Positions 15,860-24,078 of a stretch of 57,941 nt of DNA are shown here, in pieces. Under the pieces are notes generated by a model. It made no database searches. It was not told where the DNA came from and saw nothing but the letters and a program-made list of their open reading frames with translations. The position numbers were made by a program, and so were the translations under genes. Source of the DNA: Candidatus Rifleibacteriota bacterium. Lineage in GTDB: Bacteria; Riflebacteria; Ozemobacteria; Ozemobacterales; Ozemobacteraceae. Positions within the stretch are counted from its first letter, which is position 1. The number at the start of each line of letters is the position of its first letter. The DNA lies in NCBI GenBank assembly GCA_029560455.1, contig JAKQKW010000391.1:1-57941 (forward strand), in the 5' to 3' direction.

Positions 15860-18188
15860 CCTTGCCCACCTTGCCGGCGGTCAGCAGGTAGCCGCGCATG
15901 TTTTCCATCATCTGCACGGCAAGCGCTGGTTTCTGCGCCGCCATCGCCGAATGATACATAAAGAACGGCGCTTTCAGAAGGCTGCACGAGCTTTTAATCT
16001 GCCCGAATTCTTCGAGACGCTTCGGCAGATTCAGATAATTGCAGGCGATGCCGCCGACGAAGACGATTTCTTTGCGAATGCCTGATGACCACATGATCTG
16101 ATCGTAGGGGGTGTTGTTCTGGTCGTTGAGACAGATCAGCTGCACCCCGATCAGAGCTTCGCCCTTGATCGTGATTGGGTCGCCGCGCAGGCTGACGAAG
16201 GTGAGAAAGCTTTCCTGGGTGATTTCGGTCTTGATCTTCTTGTAAAAATCGTAGGCTGGCCCGCGCCCGAGCATGTTGCCCGGCGGCCCGAGCTTGAACT
16301 GGCCCGTGTCGATATCGTAGCCGCGCGTGATGCTTTCGAGCGAAATCGGCCCGTCGACAAGCACGACGCCGCCGCCGATATCTTCGTTTTTCATTTTCAA
16401 CTGCGGCACCTTCAGCGGCCCTTTGACGTAAACGATGCCGTTAACCTTGAATTTGCCCTGCTTGACGCCGGCCGCTTCAAGAAATTCTTCGCCGCTCATA
16501 TAAGTGCGCCCAACCCTGCTTTCGGCACCCATGGATGTTTTGTCTTTCGCCTCTTCGACGGCAAACCAGCTGCGGCCGAGCTCTTCGAGTCGATCGCGGG
16601 CAGCGAAGCCATCGTTGGCTTTGAACTGCCCATGCATGAAAATCTTTTTCGACTGCTTGTCAAAATCTGCGTTCATCGGCATAAAGCCGTCAGGAAGGTT
16701 GTCGGCGCTGCCGCTGCGCGGGTTCCAGTTTTTGCCCGAAACCATGCGCGACATGAAATCCTGGTATTTCTGGCTATCTAACAGCGGCTGGAAACTGTAT
16801 TTGACCGAACCGTAAACTTCGCGTTCCGGGAAGTCGGTTGGGCTGCGGTTCTCGTCGTATTTTAGCGGTTCGCCGCCCCCGGAAGGCGGCCACCAGAAGG
16901 TCATGACAAAGAAACGGCCAAGCACGTTGCCGAAAATCTGCCTTCGTGCATGCCCGCCGATGTCCGGTCTGATGCCCATCAGCTTCAGACCACTCGAAAA
17001 AGCCATGTAGCCATGCCCGAAACCTTCAAGTTTCTGCCAGAATTCACTGGCGCCCGAGCCTTTGTTGAAGAAGTCTTCGGGCGAATAGGCAGTATCTTTG
17101 AAGATCTCGCCGATTTCAGGCACAACCTCACTGGAAAACCCAAGAATGCCCATTTTGGCGATATGTTTGTGTTTGAGTTCGACGTCCTGACCCATCATTC
17201 TGATGAATTCGCCATTCTTGTTCATGAACACCGGCACAAAATCGAAGTCTTTGGTGACATCGGCGACCTTGAGGGTTTCGGGTGATACGAGAAACATTTC
17301 GCCGACACTGGCGGTGAATTCTGCGTCACTGTCGCTGCCGGGTGCATCGGCGACGGCTTCGCGCGTGTCGCCGGCGAGGTTGAGGTAGACGGCCTCATCA
17401 GAGGGCCCGAGAAAAACCTTGCCCGAAAGTTCAGGGCTGTTGTATTCGGTCTCGTCGAGCGGTGGCAGCAGAATCATCGGGCGGTATTTGAAGCCCGATT
17501 TGACTCTGATATTACCGGCATGGCTGAGCGCCTGGCTGTCGGCCTCTTCGGGGTGTTTGCCCTCTTTGGTGAACATGATGTTAAGATGATCGTTCGGCCC
17601 GATCTTGTCGCGACCCTGTTCTGCCGCGATCTTGTCGACGAACAGCATGAAATCTTTAAGAACCGGAGTCAGGCGCATTACCACGGTAAACGGGTATTGC
17701 ACGCGCAGTGAATACTGGCGGCCATGAAATTTAGCCTTGCAGACGATTTCGAGCAGACCTTTCTTTTCGCTGCCCTTGAATTCATTCGGGCAGTCGAAAC
17801 CTGGCGGGTAACCAAGCTCTTCGGCCTGCGAAAAAACAATCTCTGGCGGCAACTGCAGTTCGATTTTAAGCTCGTCGGCGAGCTTTTTTAACATGGCGGC
17901 CGGCTGGTAAAAGCCGGTTTTCAGTTTCTGGCGGCCGGGTGGGCCTCTGAACGCGTTGTACAGTTCAGAATCAGGCTCATTGACGTTCATGTTGATCTGC
18001 TGCAGCACGTCGCCGGCATAGGACTCAAGAAAATAGCGGGTTATCTGGGTGTAGTCGCTGAGGGTCAATAGCTGAGTGTGCCCGGTCATGCGCTTTGACA
18101 GCGCCATTACCATTATCAGCATGACGCTGATCAGGCCGAGCAGAATGATCGTGACGTTTCCCTTTTTCGGGTGCAGCTGAAGCCTCAT
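15843..18188 (-). CDS. Large PilX/GspK-like minor pilin
   Basis: 781 residues. The N terminus (PKKGNVTIILLGLISVMLIMVMAL, residues 7-30) is a prepilin-like leader and membrane helix. It lacks Glu+5 (Asn-Val-Thr-Ile-Ile), as GspK and PilX proteins do. The large soluble part is far longer than GspK (about 320). Near residues 545-640 it has a run of turns like a bactofilin/DUF-type beta-solenoid (VNGIVYVKGPLKVPQLK, GGGVVLVDGPISL). It is the first gene of the operon. The start codon is only nine bases after a TATAAT, see the promoter entry. A pilus-tip adhesin or sorting protein is my best guess. Confidence 0.7.
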   Translation of the reverse strand: MRLQLHPKKGNVTIILLGLISVMLIMVMALSKRMTGHTQLLTLSDYTQITRYFLESYAGDVLQQINMNVNEPDSELYNAFRGPPGRQKLKTGFYQPAAMLKKLADELKIELQLPPEIVFSQAEELGYPPGFDCPNEFKGSEKKGLLEIVCKAKFHGRQYSLRVQYPFTVVMRLTPVLKDFMLFVDKIAAEQGRDKIGPNDHLNIMFTKEGKHPEEADSQALSHAGNIRVKSGFKYRPMILLPPLDETEYNSPELSGKVFLGPSDEAVYLNLAGDTREAVADAPGSDSDAEFTASVGEMFLVSPETLKVADVTKDFDFVPVFMNKNGEFIRMMGQDVELKHKHIAKMGILGFSSEVVPEIGEIFKDTAYSPEDFFNKGSGASEFWQKLEGFGHGYMAFSSGLKLMGIRPDIGGHARRQIFGNVLGRFFVMTFWWPPSGGGEPLKYDENRSPTDFPEREVYGSVKYSFQPLLDSQKYQDFMSRMVSGKNWNPRSGSADNLPDGFMPMNADFDKQSKKIFMHGQFKANDGFAARDRLEELGRSWFAVEEAKDKTSMGAESRVGRTYMSGEEFLEAAGVKQGKFKVNGIVYVKGPLKVPQLKMKNEDIGGGVVLVDGPISLESITRGYDIDTGQFKLGPPGNMLGRGPAYDFYKKIKTEITQESFLTFVSLRGDPITIKGEALIGVQLICLNDQNNTPYDQIMWSSGIRKEIVFVGGIACNYLNLPKRLEEFGQIKSSCSLLKAPFFMYHSAMAAQKPALAVQMMENMRGYLLTAGKVGKDDDDE

Positions 18189-18197
18189 AACATCTGA

Positions 18198-18206
18198 TTA
18201 TACCAC
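18198..18206 (-). promoter_or_regulatory. Extended -10 promoter of pilin operon A, giving a nearly leaderless mRNA
   Basis: On the minus strand TG-G-TATAAT ends at 18198 and the ATG of the PilX-like gene is at 18188. Transcription starting 6-8 bases after the -10 would leave only about 1-3 untranslated bases. No Shine-Dalgarno sequence precedes the ATG. Confidence 0.6.
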
Positions 18207-18290
18207 ACCCTTCTCAGTGTGTACGAACAAGAAAGCAAAGTTCGTTGCGGGCGGGTTGATTTTGCCGGGCCGATACTCTACAATCGGGCT

Positions 18291-19727
18291 ATGAAAAAGC
18301 ATATCAGGTTTAAATACGAGATCGAAACAGCCTCGAAGTCTTTTCCGTGGCTGCGCTGGCTGTTCGAATCGGCACGTTTCAACCTGATTCTGATGTCTCT
18401 TATTCTTGCTTCTGTCGTTTTTATTCTGGTTGAAACTTTTGTCGGTCTGCCGTTGCCCCAGCTGGAGAAGATTCAGACAGTTAACGACATTCTGACACTG
18501 GTTTTTATTTTTGAACTAAGTCTGCGCTGGCTGATCAGCGTTTCGACCACTGCGTTTCTGCGCGAATTCTGGATAGATATTCTCGCGGTAATGCCAATGC
18601 TGCGCATTTTCAGAGTCGGGCGTGTTTTGCGACTGCTGCGCCTTTTTCGCATATTTTCATTGGGCACCCATATTCAGAGACGCTTTGTCTTTTTTCAGAA
18701 GGTTTTTGCCGGCCGTCTGCTTGAATACTGCATAATTTCGAGTTTTGCCATTTTTGCGGTGATTTTCGGTGCTGTGGGTTTTTCGCAGTTTGAAGCCGGT
18801 CTCAGTGAAGGAATTTCAACCCCGGTCGATGCCTTCTGGAAATCGCTGTTCTCGATGATGGCCGGCGAATATGCAGATTACCCCGTTTCGTTCGGTGGCA
18901 AGATCGTGTTTCTGGTTCTGTTGATTTTTGAAATGGGCGTATTCGCAATGCTGACCGGTACTTTTTCGGCAATTATGTATGATAAACTCAAGGAGAGCGC
19001 CATGCACAAGCCCGCAAACCCTGACGACCTCAATAAACACATCATTATCTGCGGTTTCAGTACCAAGGCTGCAATTCTCGCTTCTGAATTTCTTCTCGAT
19101 CCGGCGTTCAAACACTCTGAAATTCTTATGGTCTCAGAAAAAGCCAGTCTTGAAGAGCTGCAGATTCGCAATATCAAGACCCATCGCGTCAGCATTCTCA
19201 AAGAAGATTTTACCCGCATGGAAACCCTCAAAAAAGCCGGGGTTGAACGGGCCGTCGCCGCCGTAATTCTCTCAGAAGACGGCGAAAACCGCACCACCCA
19301 GGATATCGATGCCCGAACGATTCTCGCGGCTCTGACCATCGAAAAGCTGAACCCGAAGATTCACACCTCAGCCGAAATCTACAACGAAGAATACGCCTCA
19401 CACCTGAAAATGGGTGGTGTTGAAGATGTCGTCATTCAGGGTGAAGTCTCGGGCAAACTGCTGGCACGTGTGGCGATGCACGAAGGTCTATTGGCCTTCT
19501 TCAAAGATCTGCTGTCGCGCGAGTCAGGAAACACCCTGACCTTTATCGACCCTCCCAATGAGATAGTCGGTAAAAACAGTGAAGAGGCAATCGGCATTCT
19601 GAATCGCGAACTCGGTTTTACCATGGTTGGCATCAAGCCGAAAGGCAAGCCGGTTATCGTTAACCCGCGTAATCACAAGATCGACGCCACCGACGAAATT
19701 CTCGTGATCAACCCGGTTACCGACTGA
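18291..19727 (+). CDS. Voltage-sensor-type ion channel with RCK (TrkA-like) regulatory domain
   Basis: 478 residues from ATG 18291; the longer open frame from 18219 begins inside the neighbouring promoter region and has no ribosome site. Membrane segments S1-S4 occupy about 25-125, with an arginine-rich S4 (RIFRVGRVLRLLRLFRIF). The pore loop (about 180-200) reads SLFSMMAGEYADYP where potassium channels have T-V-G-Y-G-D, so the selectivity filter is not canonical. S6 follows. A RCK domain (about 230-400) starts IIICGFSTKAAILASEF, like MthK rather than a GxGxxG nucleotide site, and a TrkA-C-like domain ends the protein (VGIKPKGKPVIVNPR). Ligand-gated cation channel of the inner membrane; ion uncertain. 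Confidence 0.8.
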   Translation: MKKHIRFKYEIETASKSFPWLRWLFESARFNLILMSLILASVVFILVETFVGLPLPQLEKIQTVNDILTLVFIFELSLRWLISVSTTAFLREFWIDILAVMPMLRIFRVGRVLRLLRLFRIFSLGTHIQRRFVFFQKVFAGRLLEYCIISSFAIFAVIFGAVGFSQFEAGLSEGISTPVDAFWKSLFSMMAGEYADYPVSFGGKIVFLVLLIFEMGVFAMLTGTFSAIMYDKLKESAMHKPANPDDLNKHIIICGFSTKAAILASEFLLDPAFKHSEILMVSEKASLEELQIRNIKTHRVSILKEDFTRMETLKKAGVERAVAAVILSEDGENRTTQDIDARTILAALTIEKLNPKIHTSAEIYNEEYASHLKMGGVEDVVIQGEVSGKLLARVAMHEGLLAFFKDLLSRESGNTLTFIDPPNEIVGKNSEEAIGILNRELGFTMVGIKPKGKPVIVNPRNHKIDATDEILVINPVTD

Positions 19728-19729
19728 GC

Positions 19730-21361
19730 ATGAGCCAGGAAACAAAAAAGCCTTCAATTGCCCGCTCAGCGGCGGTGATGGGCGTTGCCACCTTCTTCAG
19801 CCGCATCGCCGGTCTGGTGCGCGAGCAGACTTTTGCCTATCTCTTCGGCGCCGGCATCTGGACCGACGCTTTCAACGTCGCTTTTCGTATTCCGAATCTG
19901 TTGCGAGACCTGTTTGCCGAAGGGGCAATGAGCGCTGCTTTCGTGCCGACATTTAACGGTATTCTTGAAAAGGATGGGCAGCAGAAAGCTTTCAGGCTGA
20001 CCAACCTGACGTTCTGTGCCATTCTCGTTGTAGTTGGCATGCTGACGCTCGTCGGTATTATCGCCAGCCCACTGCTGGTCAGCACCCTGGCGCCGGAATT
20101 CACTTCGAACCCTGAAAAATTTGAAGTGACTGTGACCATGACCCGCATCATGTTTCCGTTTCTGCTGGCGGTGTCGTGGGCGGCAATTTCGATGGGCATT
20201 CTCAATTCGCTCGGTGAGTTCTTTATTCCGGCAATTGCCCCGGTTTTTCTCAATCTGTCGATGATTCTGGCTGGCTGGCTGATTTGCCCGTTCGCCAAAG
20301 AGTTCGATATGCCTGCCATTACCGGCATGGCTATCGGCGCCATGCTTGGCGGCCTGCTGCAGTTCGCCGTGCAGTTGCCGGCGCTTTTTCGCTATGGCTA
20401 CCGCTTCAGGTGGCAGCTGAACTTTAAAGACCCGGGGATTCAGAGAATTATCAAGCTTATTATTCCGGGCACGGTTGGACTTGCCGCCACCCAGATCAAT
20501 ATCGCTATCAGCACTATTCTCGCCACCTCGCAGGGCGAAGGTGCGGTCAGCTGGCTCGGTTATGCCTTCAGAGTCATGCAGTTGCCACTCGGGCTCTTTG
20601 GCGTCGCGGTTGCGCAGGCAACCCTGCCGGTCATCTCACGGCAGATCGCGGCTGGCGATCGCGACGGCATGGGGCAGACGCTGGCAGGCTCGATCAGGCT
20701 TTCTTCATTTATCAACCTTTACGCCTGCTTTGCTATCATGGCTCTGGCCGAGCCGGTGGTCAGAATCATCTTTCAGCACGGGCGCTTCACCGCTGCCGAC
20801 ACAACCGCAACCGCCATTGCTCTGCAGGCCTATGCGGTCGGGCTGTTGTTCTACTCGCTGATCAAAATTCTCGGCCCGGCATTTTACACGCTCGACGAAA
20901 CGAAAGTGCCGGTCATGGCCAGCATTACCGCTGTGGTCGTCAATATCGTTCTCAACCTGGTTCTTGTTCACCCGTTCGGCTACTGGGGCCTGGCTCTCAG
21001 CACCGGCATCGGTGCCATGTTCAACGCCGGCATTCTTTATTTTATGCTGGAAAAGCGCATCGGCAGTTTCAGTCGCTTCTCTCTGATGCCGGCAATGGCC
21101 CGAATTTTTGCTGCCACTGCCGCTTCAGGCATTGTGTCGGCACTGGTTTACCGCTTCGCATCGCCGCTTCTGGGCGCAAATATCAGTATGCTGCCAGTCG
21201 GCGGCTTTTTTAACGCTCTGACTGCGATGCTAGTTGCGGTAATTGCCGGGTTGGCCGCACTTTATCTCGTGTCACTCCTGCTGAAAATAGAAGAGGCCGA
21301 CAAAGCCGCCGAAATGGTTCTGCGCCGCCTGAAACGCCGAAAACCACAACCTGCTGCCTGA
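19730..21361 (+). CDS. murJ: Lipid II flippase MurJ
   Basis: 543 residues, normal MurJ (MviN) length, with 14 predicted membrane helices. The family signature is clear: ATFFSRIAGLVREQTFAYLFG, TDAFNVAFRIPNLLRDLFAEGAMSAAFVP, then LGLFGVAVAQATLP and FGYWGLALSTGIGAM. MurJ moves lipid-linked peptidoglycan precursor across the inner membrane. It starts three bases after the channel gene stop, so the two are probably co-transcribed. Essential in most bacteria and the only obvious copy here. Confidence 0.95.
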   Translation: MSQETKKPSIARSAAVMGVATFFSRIAGLVREQTFAYLFGAGIWTDAFNVAFRIPNLLRDLFAEGAMSAAFVPTFNGILEKDGQQKAFRLTNLTFCAILVVVGMLTLVGIIASPLLVSTLAPEFTSNPEKFEVTVTMTRIMFPFLLAVSWAAISMGILNSLGEFFIPAIAPVFLNLSMILAGWLICPFAKEFDMPAITGMAIGAMLGGLLQFAVQLPALFRYGYRFRWQLNFKDPGIQRIIKLIIPGTVGLAATQINIAISTILATSQGEGAVSWLGYAFRVMQLPLGLFGVAVAQATLPVISRQIAAGDRDGMGQTLAGSIRLSSFINLYACFAIMALAEPVVRIIFQHGRFTAADTTATAIALQAYAVGLLFYSLIKILGPAFYTLDETKVPVMASITAVVVNIVLNLVLVHPFGYWGLALSTGIGAMFNAGILYFMLEKRIGSFSRFSLMPAMARIFAATAASGIVSALVYRFASPLLGANISMLPVGGFFNALTAMLVAVIAGLAALYLVSLLLKIEEADKAAEMVLRRLKRRKPQPAA

Positions 21362-21362
21362 T

Positions 21363-21447
21363 GCATAAATAAAGTTGAACTGGTTTGTTGGCCCGGTCGT
21401 TCCTTCTCCTCGTGCCTACCCACCACAACATCCGGCTTTATTTATGC
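21363..21447. repeat. Nested inverted repeat after murJ
   Basis: GCATAAATAAAG (21363-21374) is perfectly complementary to CTTTATTTATGC (21436-21447). Inside, CTGG 21380-21383 can pair with CCGG 21432-21435 and TGTTG 21386-21390 with CAACA 21426-21430, giving a stacked stem with a pyrimidine-rich loop. It starts at the last base of the murJ stop and is followed by the terminator. It could be an RNA element in the murJ 3' end or a small mobile palindromic unit. Confidence 0.5.
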
Positions 21448-21466
21448 GGGAATCAATAACAAATAA

Positions 21467-21505
21467 AAAACTCCCGCAGTGCTTTTTGAGCACTACGGGA
21501 GTTTT
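21467..21505. terminator. Bidirectional terminator between murJ and the nfn operon
   Basis: AAAACTCCCG (21467-21476) pairs with CGGGAGTTTT (21496-21505), with an inner AGTGCT/AGCACT stem and a TTTTG-type loop. A and T runs on both flanks let it work for murJ on the plus strand and for the convergent DHODH-like gene on the minus strand. Confidence 0.85.
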
Positions 21506-21571
21506 CAGGTATTCTTCTCGCCATCTCTGCGGATGGCAGGGGTCTAAGCTCTTATCGATAAATGGTTGTGA

Positions 21572-22561
21572 TTATGAGCCGGCGTAGCCGCCGAAGCTGC
21601 TGATATACTGGGCACGTTCATAGAGGGCCGGGTTGGCGGCCTTGGTCAGGCTGAGGCGGCCTTTGAAATCGCCGATGCTTTCGTAGCCTTTTTTGTCCAT
21701 CCAGGCTTCGAGGCCTTTGAGAATTTCGCCAATGTAAGCGGGGCCTTTTTTGTAGAAGACTGAGGCCATCTGCACGGCACTGGCACCGGCCAGCAGCATC
21801 TTGATTACATGCTTTGCTTCGTGAACACCGGTTGAGGCGGCAATCGGGCATTTGAGGCGCGGGCTCAGAATGCCGACCCAGCGCAGCGGCAGCAGATATT
21901 CGTTTTCGCTGCTCAGGGTGCCGGCTTCGATGACTTTTTCCTTTTCGATATCGATATCAGGGCTGGTGAAGCGGTTGAACATGGTGATGCCAGCGAGTTT
22001 TTCGCCGTCGAGTTCGTGGCAGATCGCTGCGAGATCAGAAAAATAGCTGCTGATCTTTACGGCAACCGGAATTTTTACCCGGCGGGTGATTTCTTTAACT
22101 GTATCGATGTAGAAGCGGCGGGTGTCTTCGGCTTTGCGCGTCGGGTCGAAGGGCATGACGAAGAGATTCAATTCGATAGCGTCGGCGCCGGCATCCTGCA
22201 CCTGCGAGGCGAACTGCAGCCAGTCGCCGGCCGAGACGCAGTTGATACTGGCGACAACCGGGGCTTTGCTGACTTCTTTGGCGGCCTTGATCAGACGGCC
22301 GTAGCTGGCGAGAACCTGATCGCGGATCTTGTAGTCGAAATAATCCATGAATTCATCAAAATGCGAAGCGGATTTGCTTTCGCCTATCTGATTGTACTCA
22401 TTGATGATTTCTTCTTCGAAGACCGATTTAAGAACGATGGCCCCGGCGCCGTTATCAGCGAAGGCTTTGATTTTATCTGCATCGGCAGTCAGGCTGCTGC
22501 TGGCGACGATCAGCGGATTTTTGAGTTCGAGACCGAAGAATCTGGTTTTCAGGTTGATCAT
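21572..22561 (-). CDS. Dihydroorotate dehydrogenase-like flavoprotein
   Basis: 329 residues; ATG 22561 follows GGGGAAAA. A TIM-barrel FMN enzyme of the DHODH/PreA type: LKNPLIVASSSLT, GAGAIVLKSVFEEEI, SINCVSAGDW, DAIELN, VKISSYFSD, then AASTGVHEAKHVIKMLLAGASAVQMASVFYKKG. It is not likely to be pyrD for pyrimidine synthesis. This subfamily sits beside NfnAB/glutamate-synthase-like genes in many anaerobes and has no settled substrate. It begins 13 bases after the nfnB stop, so the three genes form one operon; an electron-transfer link to the Nfn complex is inferred. Confidence 0.85.
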   Translation of the reverse strand: MINLKTRFFGLELKNPLIVASSSLTADADKIKAFADNGAGAIVLKSVFEEEIINEYNQIGESKSASHFDEFMDYFDYKIRDQVLASYGRLIKAAKEVSKAPVVASINCVSAGDWLQFASQVQDAGADAIELNLFVMPFDPTRKAEDTRRFYIDTVKEITRRVKIPVAVKISSYFSDLAAICHELDGEKLAGITMFNRFTSPDIDIEKEKVIEAGTLSSENEYLLPLRWVGILSPRLKCPIAASTGVHEAKHVIKMLLAGASAVQMASVFYKKGPAYIGEILKGLEAWMDKKGYESIGDFKGRLSLTKAANPALYERAQYISSFGGYAGS

Positions 22562-22574
22562 GGTTTTTCCCCGT

Positions 22575-24062
22575 TCACAGATTGTATCTGTTTTTCAGAT
22601 AGTCGTGCATGGAGGCGGCAGCCCTGCGGCCGTCGCCCATTGCCAGAATGACCGTGGCACCGCCTCTGACTATATCGCCGCCTGCAAAAACTTCGGGAAT
22701 CGACGACTGCATGGTCTGTTCGTTGACTTCGATGGTTCCCCATTTTGACATTTTCAGGCCAGCCAGACAGGCCGGAATCAGCGGGTTGGGTGAAACGCCG
22801 ATTGCAACGATCGCGAGGTCGATGTCGATTTCGACGATATCACCATCGATCGGCACCGGTTTGCGGCGGCCGGAAGCATCGGGCTCGCCGAGTTTCATGC
22901 GCTGCAGACGAACTTTGGCGACCCGACCTTCGGCGTTGGGCAGGTATTCGATCGGGTTTGCCAGATTCATGAATTCGATGCCCTCTTCTTCGGCATGCTT
23001 GATTTCTTCGAGACGTGCCGGCATTTCGTCGCGGGAACGGCGATAAATGATAATCGAGCGCTCGGCGCCGAGGCGTTTTGAGGTGCGAACCGCATCCATG
23101 GCAGTGTTGCCACCGCCGACAACCGCGACGCATTTGCCGCGCAGCACCGGAGTATCAGAATCGCTCTGGTTGGCATACATGAGATTGACGCGGGTCAGAT
23201 ACTCGTTTGACGACATGACGCCATTGAGGTTCTCGCCCGGAATATTCATGAAATTGGGCAGACCGGCGCCGCTGCCGATGAAAAAGGCTTTGTAGCCAAG
23301 CTCTTTGAGATCTTCGAACGAGGCGGTTCTGCCGACCACAAAGTTCTTTTCGAAGTTGACGCCCATCTGGCGCAGGTTATCGAGTTCGACATCGACGATC
23401 GAGTTCGGCAGACGGAACTCGGGGATGCCGTATTTGAGAACGCCGCCGATTTCGTGCAGCGCTTCGAAAACGGTTACATCGTAGCCGAATTTGATCATAT
23501 CGCCGGCGAATGAGAGAGAGGCCGGGCCCGAGCCAATGGCGGCAACTTTGACGCCGTTGCGTTTTTCGACCTTTGGCACCTGAATTTTGCCCGATTCACG
23601 TTCGTAATCGGCGGCAAATCTTTCGAGATAGCCGATGGCCACCGGGTCTTTTTTCATTTTCTGGGTATAGAAGCATTTGGCTTCGCACTGCTTTTCCTGG
23701 GGGCAGACGCGGCCGCAGACAGCAGGCAGGGCGCTGAATTCTTTCAGAGTGGCCGCGGCATCGAGAAAATGGCCGGCTTCGATATATTTAACGAATTTGG
23801 GGATATTGATACTGACCGGGCAGCCTTCGATGCAGGTCGGGTTAACACAGTCCATGCAGCGGCTGGCTTCGCGTCTTGCCTGGTCGGGGGTGAGCCCTTT
23901 GTTGACTTCGCAGGTCTGTGATTTGATGCGTTCGTGCGGTTCGGCTTCGGTCATGTGAACGCGCTCGATATTGATGCGGTCTTTATTCTGCACTGTGTTG
24001 CGCAGTTCAGCCCGCCAGGCGGCATTTCTTTCCTGTTTGAGAATTTCGCTGTAATCAGTCAT
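22575..24062 (-). CDS. nfnB: NfnB/GltD-type FAD and Fe-S oxidoreductase (NADPH-binding subunit)
   Basis: 495 residues. The start is ATG 24062 (MTDYSEILK) with GAGGAA upstream; the longer open frame overlaps nfnA and is a shadow. Two [4Fe-4S] ligand sets lie near residues 70-140 (CMDCVNPTCIEGCPVSINIP; CGRVCPQEKQCEAKC). FAD and NADPH dinucleotide-binding motifs follow (IGSGPASLSFAGD, VGGGNTAMDAVRTSKRLGAE) and GGDIVRGGATVILAMGDG ends the fold. With NfnA it forms NADH-dependent reduced ferredoxin:NADP oxidoreductase, a flavin-based bifurcating enzyme. Glutamate synthase small subunit is the alternative, but no gltB is nearby and a partner NfnA gene is. Confidence 0.88.
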   Translation of the reverse strand: MTDYSEILKQERNAAWRAELRNTVQNKDRINIERVHMTEAEPHERIKSQTCEVNKGLTPDQARREASRCMDCVNPTCIEGCPVSINIPKFVKYIEAGHFLDAAATLKEFSALPAVCGRVCPQEKQCEAKCFYTQKMKKDPVAIGYLERFAADYERESGKIQVPKVEKRNGVKVAAIGSGPASLSFAGDMIKFGYDVTVFEALHEIGGVLKYGIPEFRLPNSIVDVELDNLRQMGVNFEKNFVVGRTASFEDLKELGYKAFFIGSGAGLPNFMNIPGENLNGVMSSNEYLTRVNLMYANQSDSDTPVLRGKCVAVVGGGNTAMDAVRTSKRLGAERSIIIYRRSRDEMPARLEEIKHAEEEGIEFMNLANPIEYLPNAEGRVAKVRLQRMKLGEPDASGRRKPVPIDGDIVEIDIDLAIVAIGVSPNPLIPACLAGLKMSKWGTIEVNEQTMQSSIPEVFAGGDIVRGGATVILAMGDGRRAAASMHDYLKNRYNL

Positions 24063-24078
24063 TTCTGGTTCCTCGCGG

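Noticed and set aside
21572..22561. pyrD for pyrimidine synthesis
   Set aside because: The sequence is of the DHODH-like subfamily that accompanies Nfn/glutamate-synthase-like genes, and no other pyrimidine gene is nearby.
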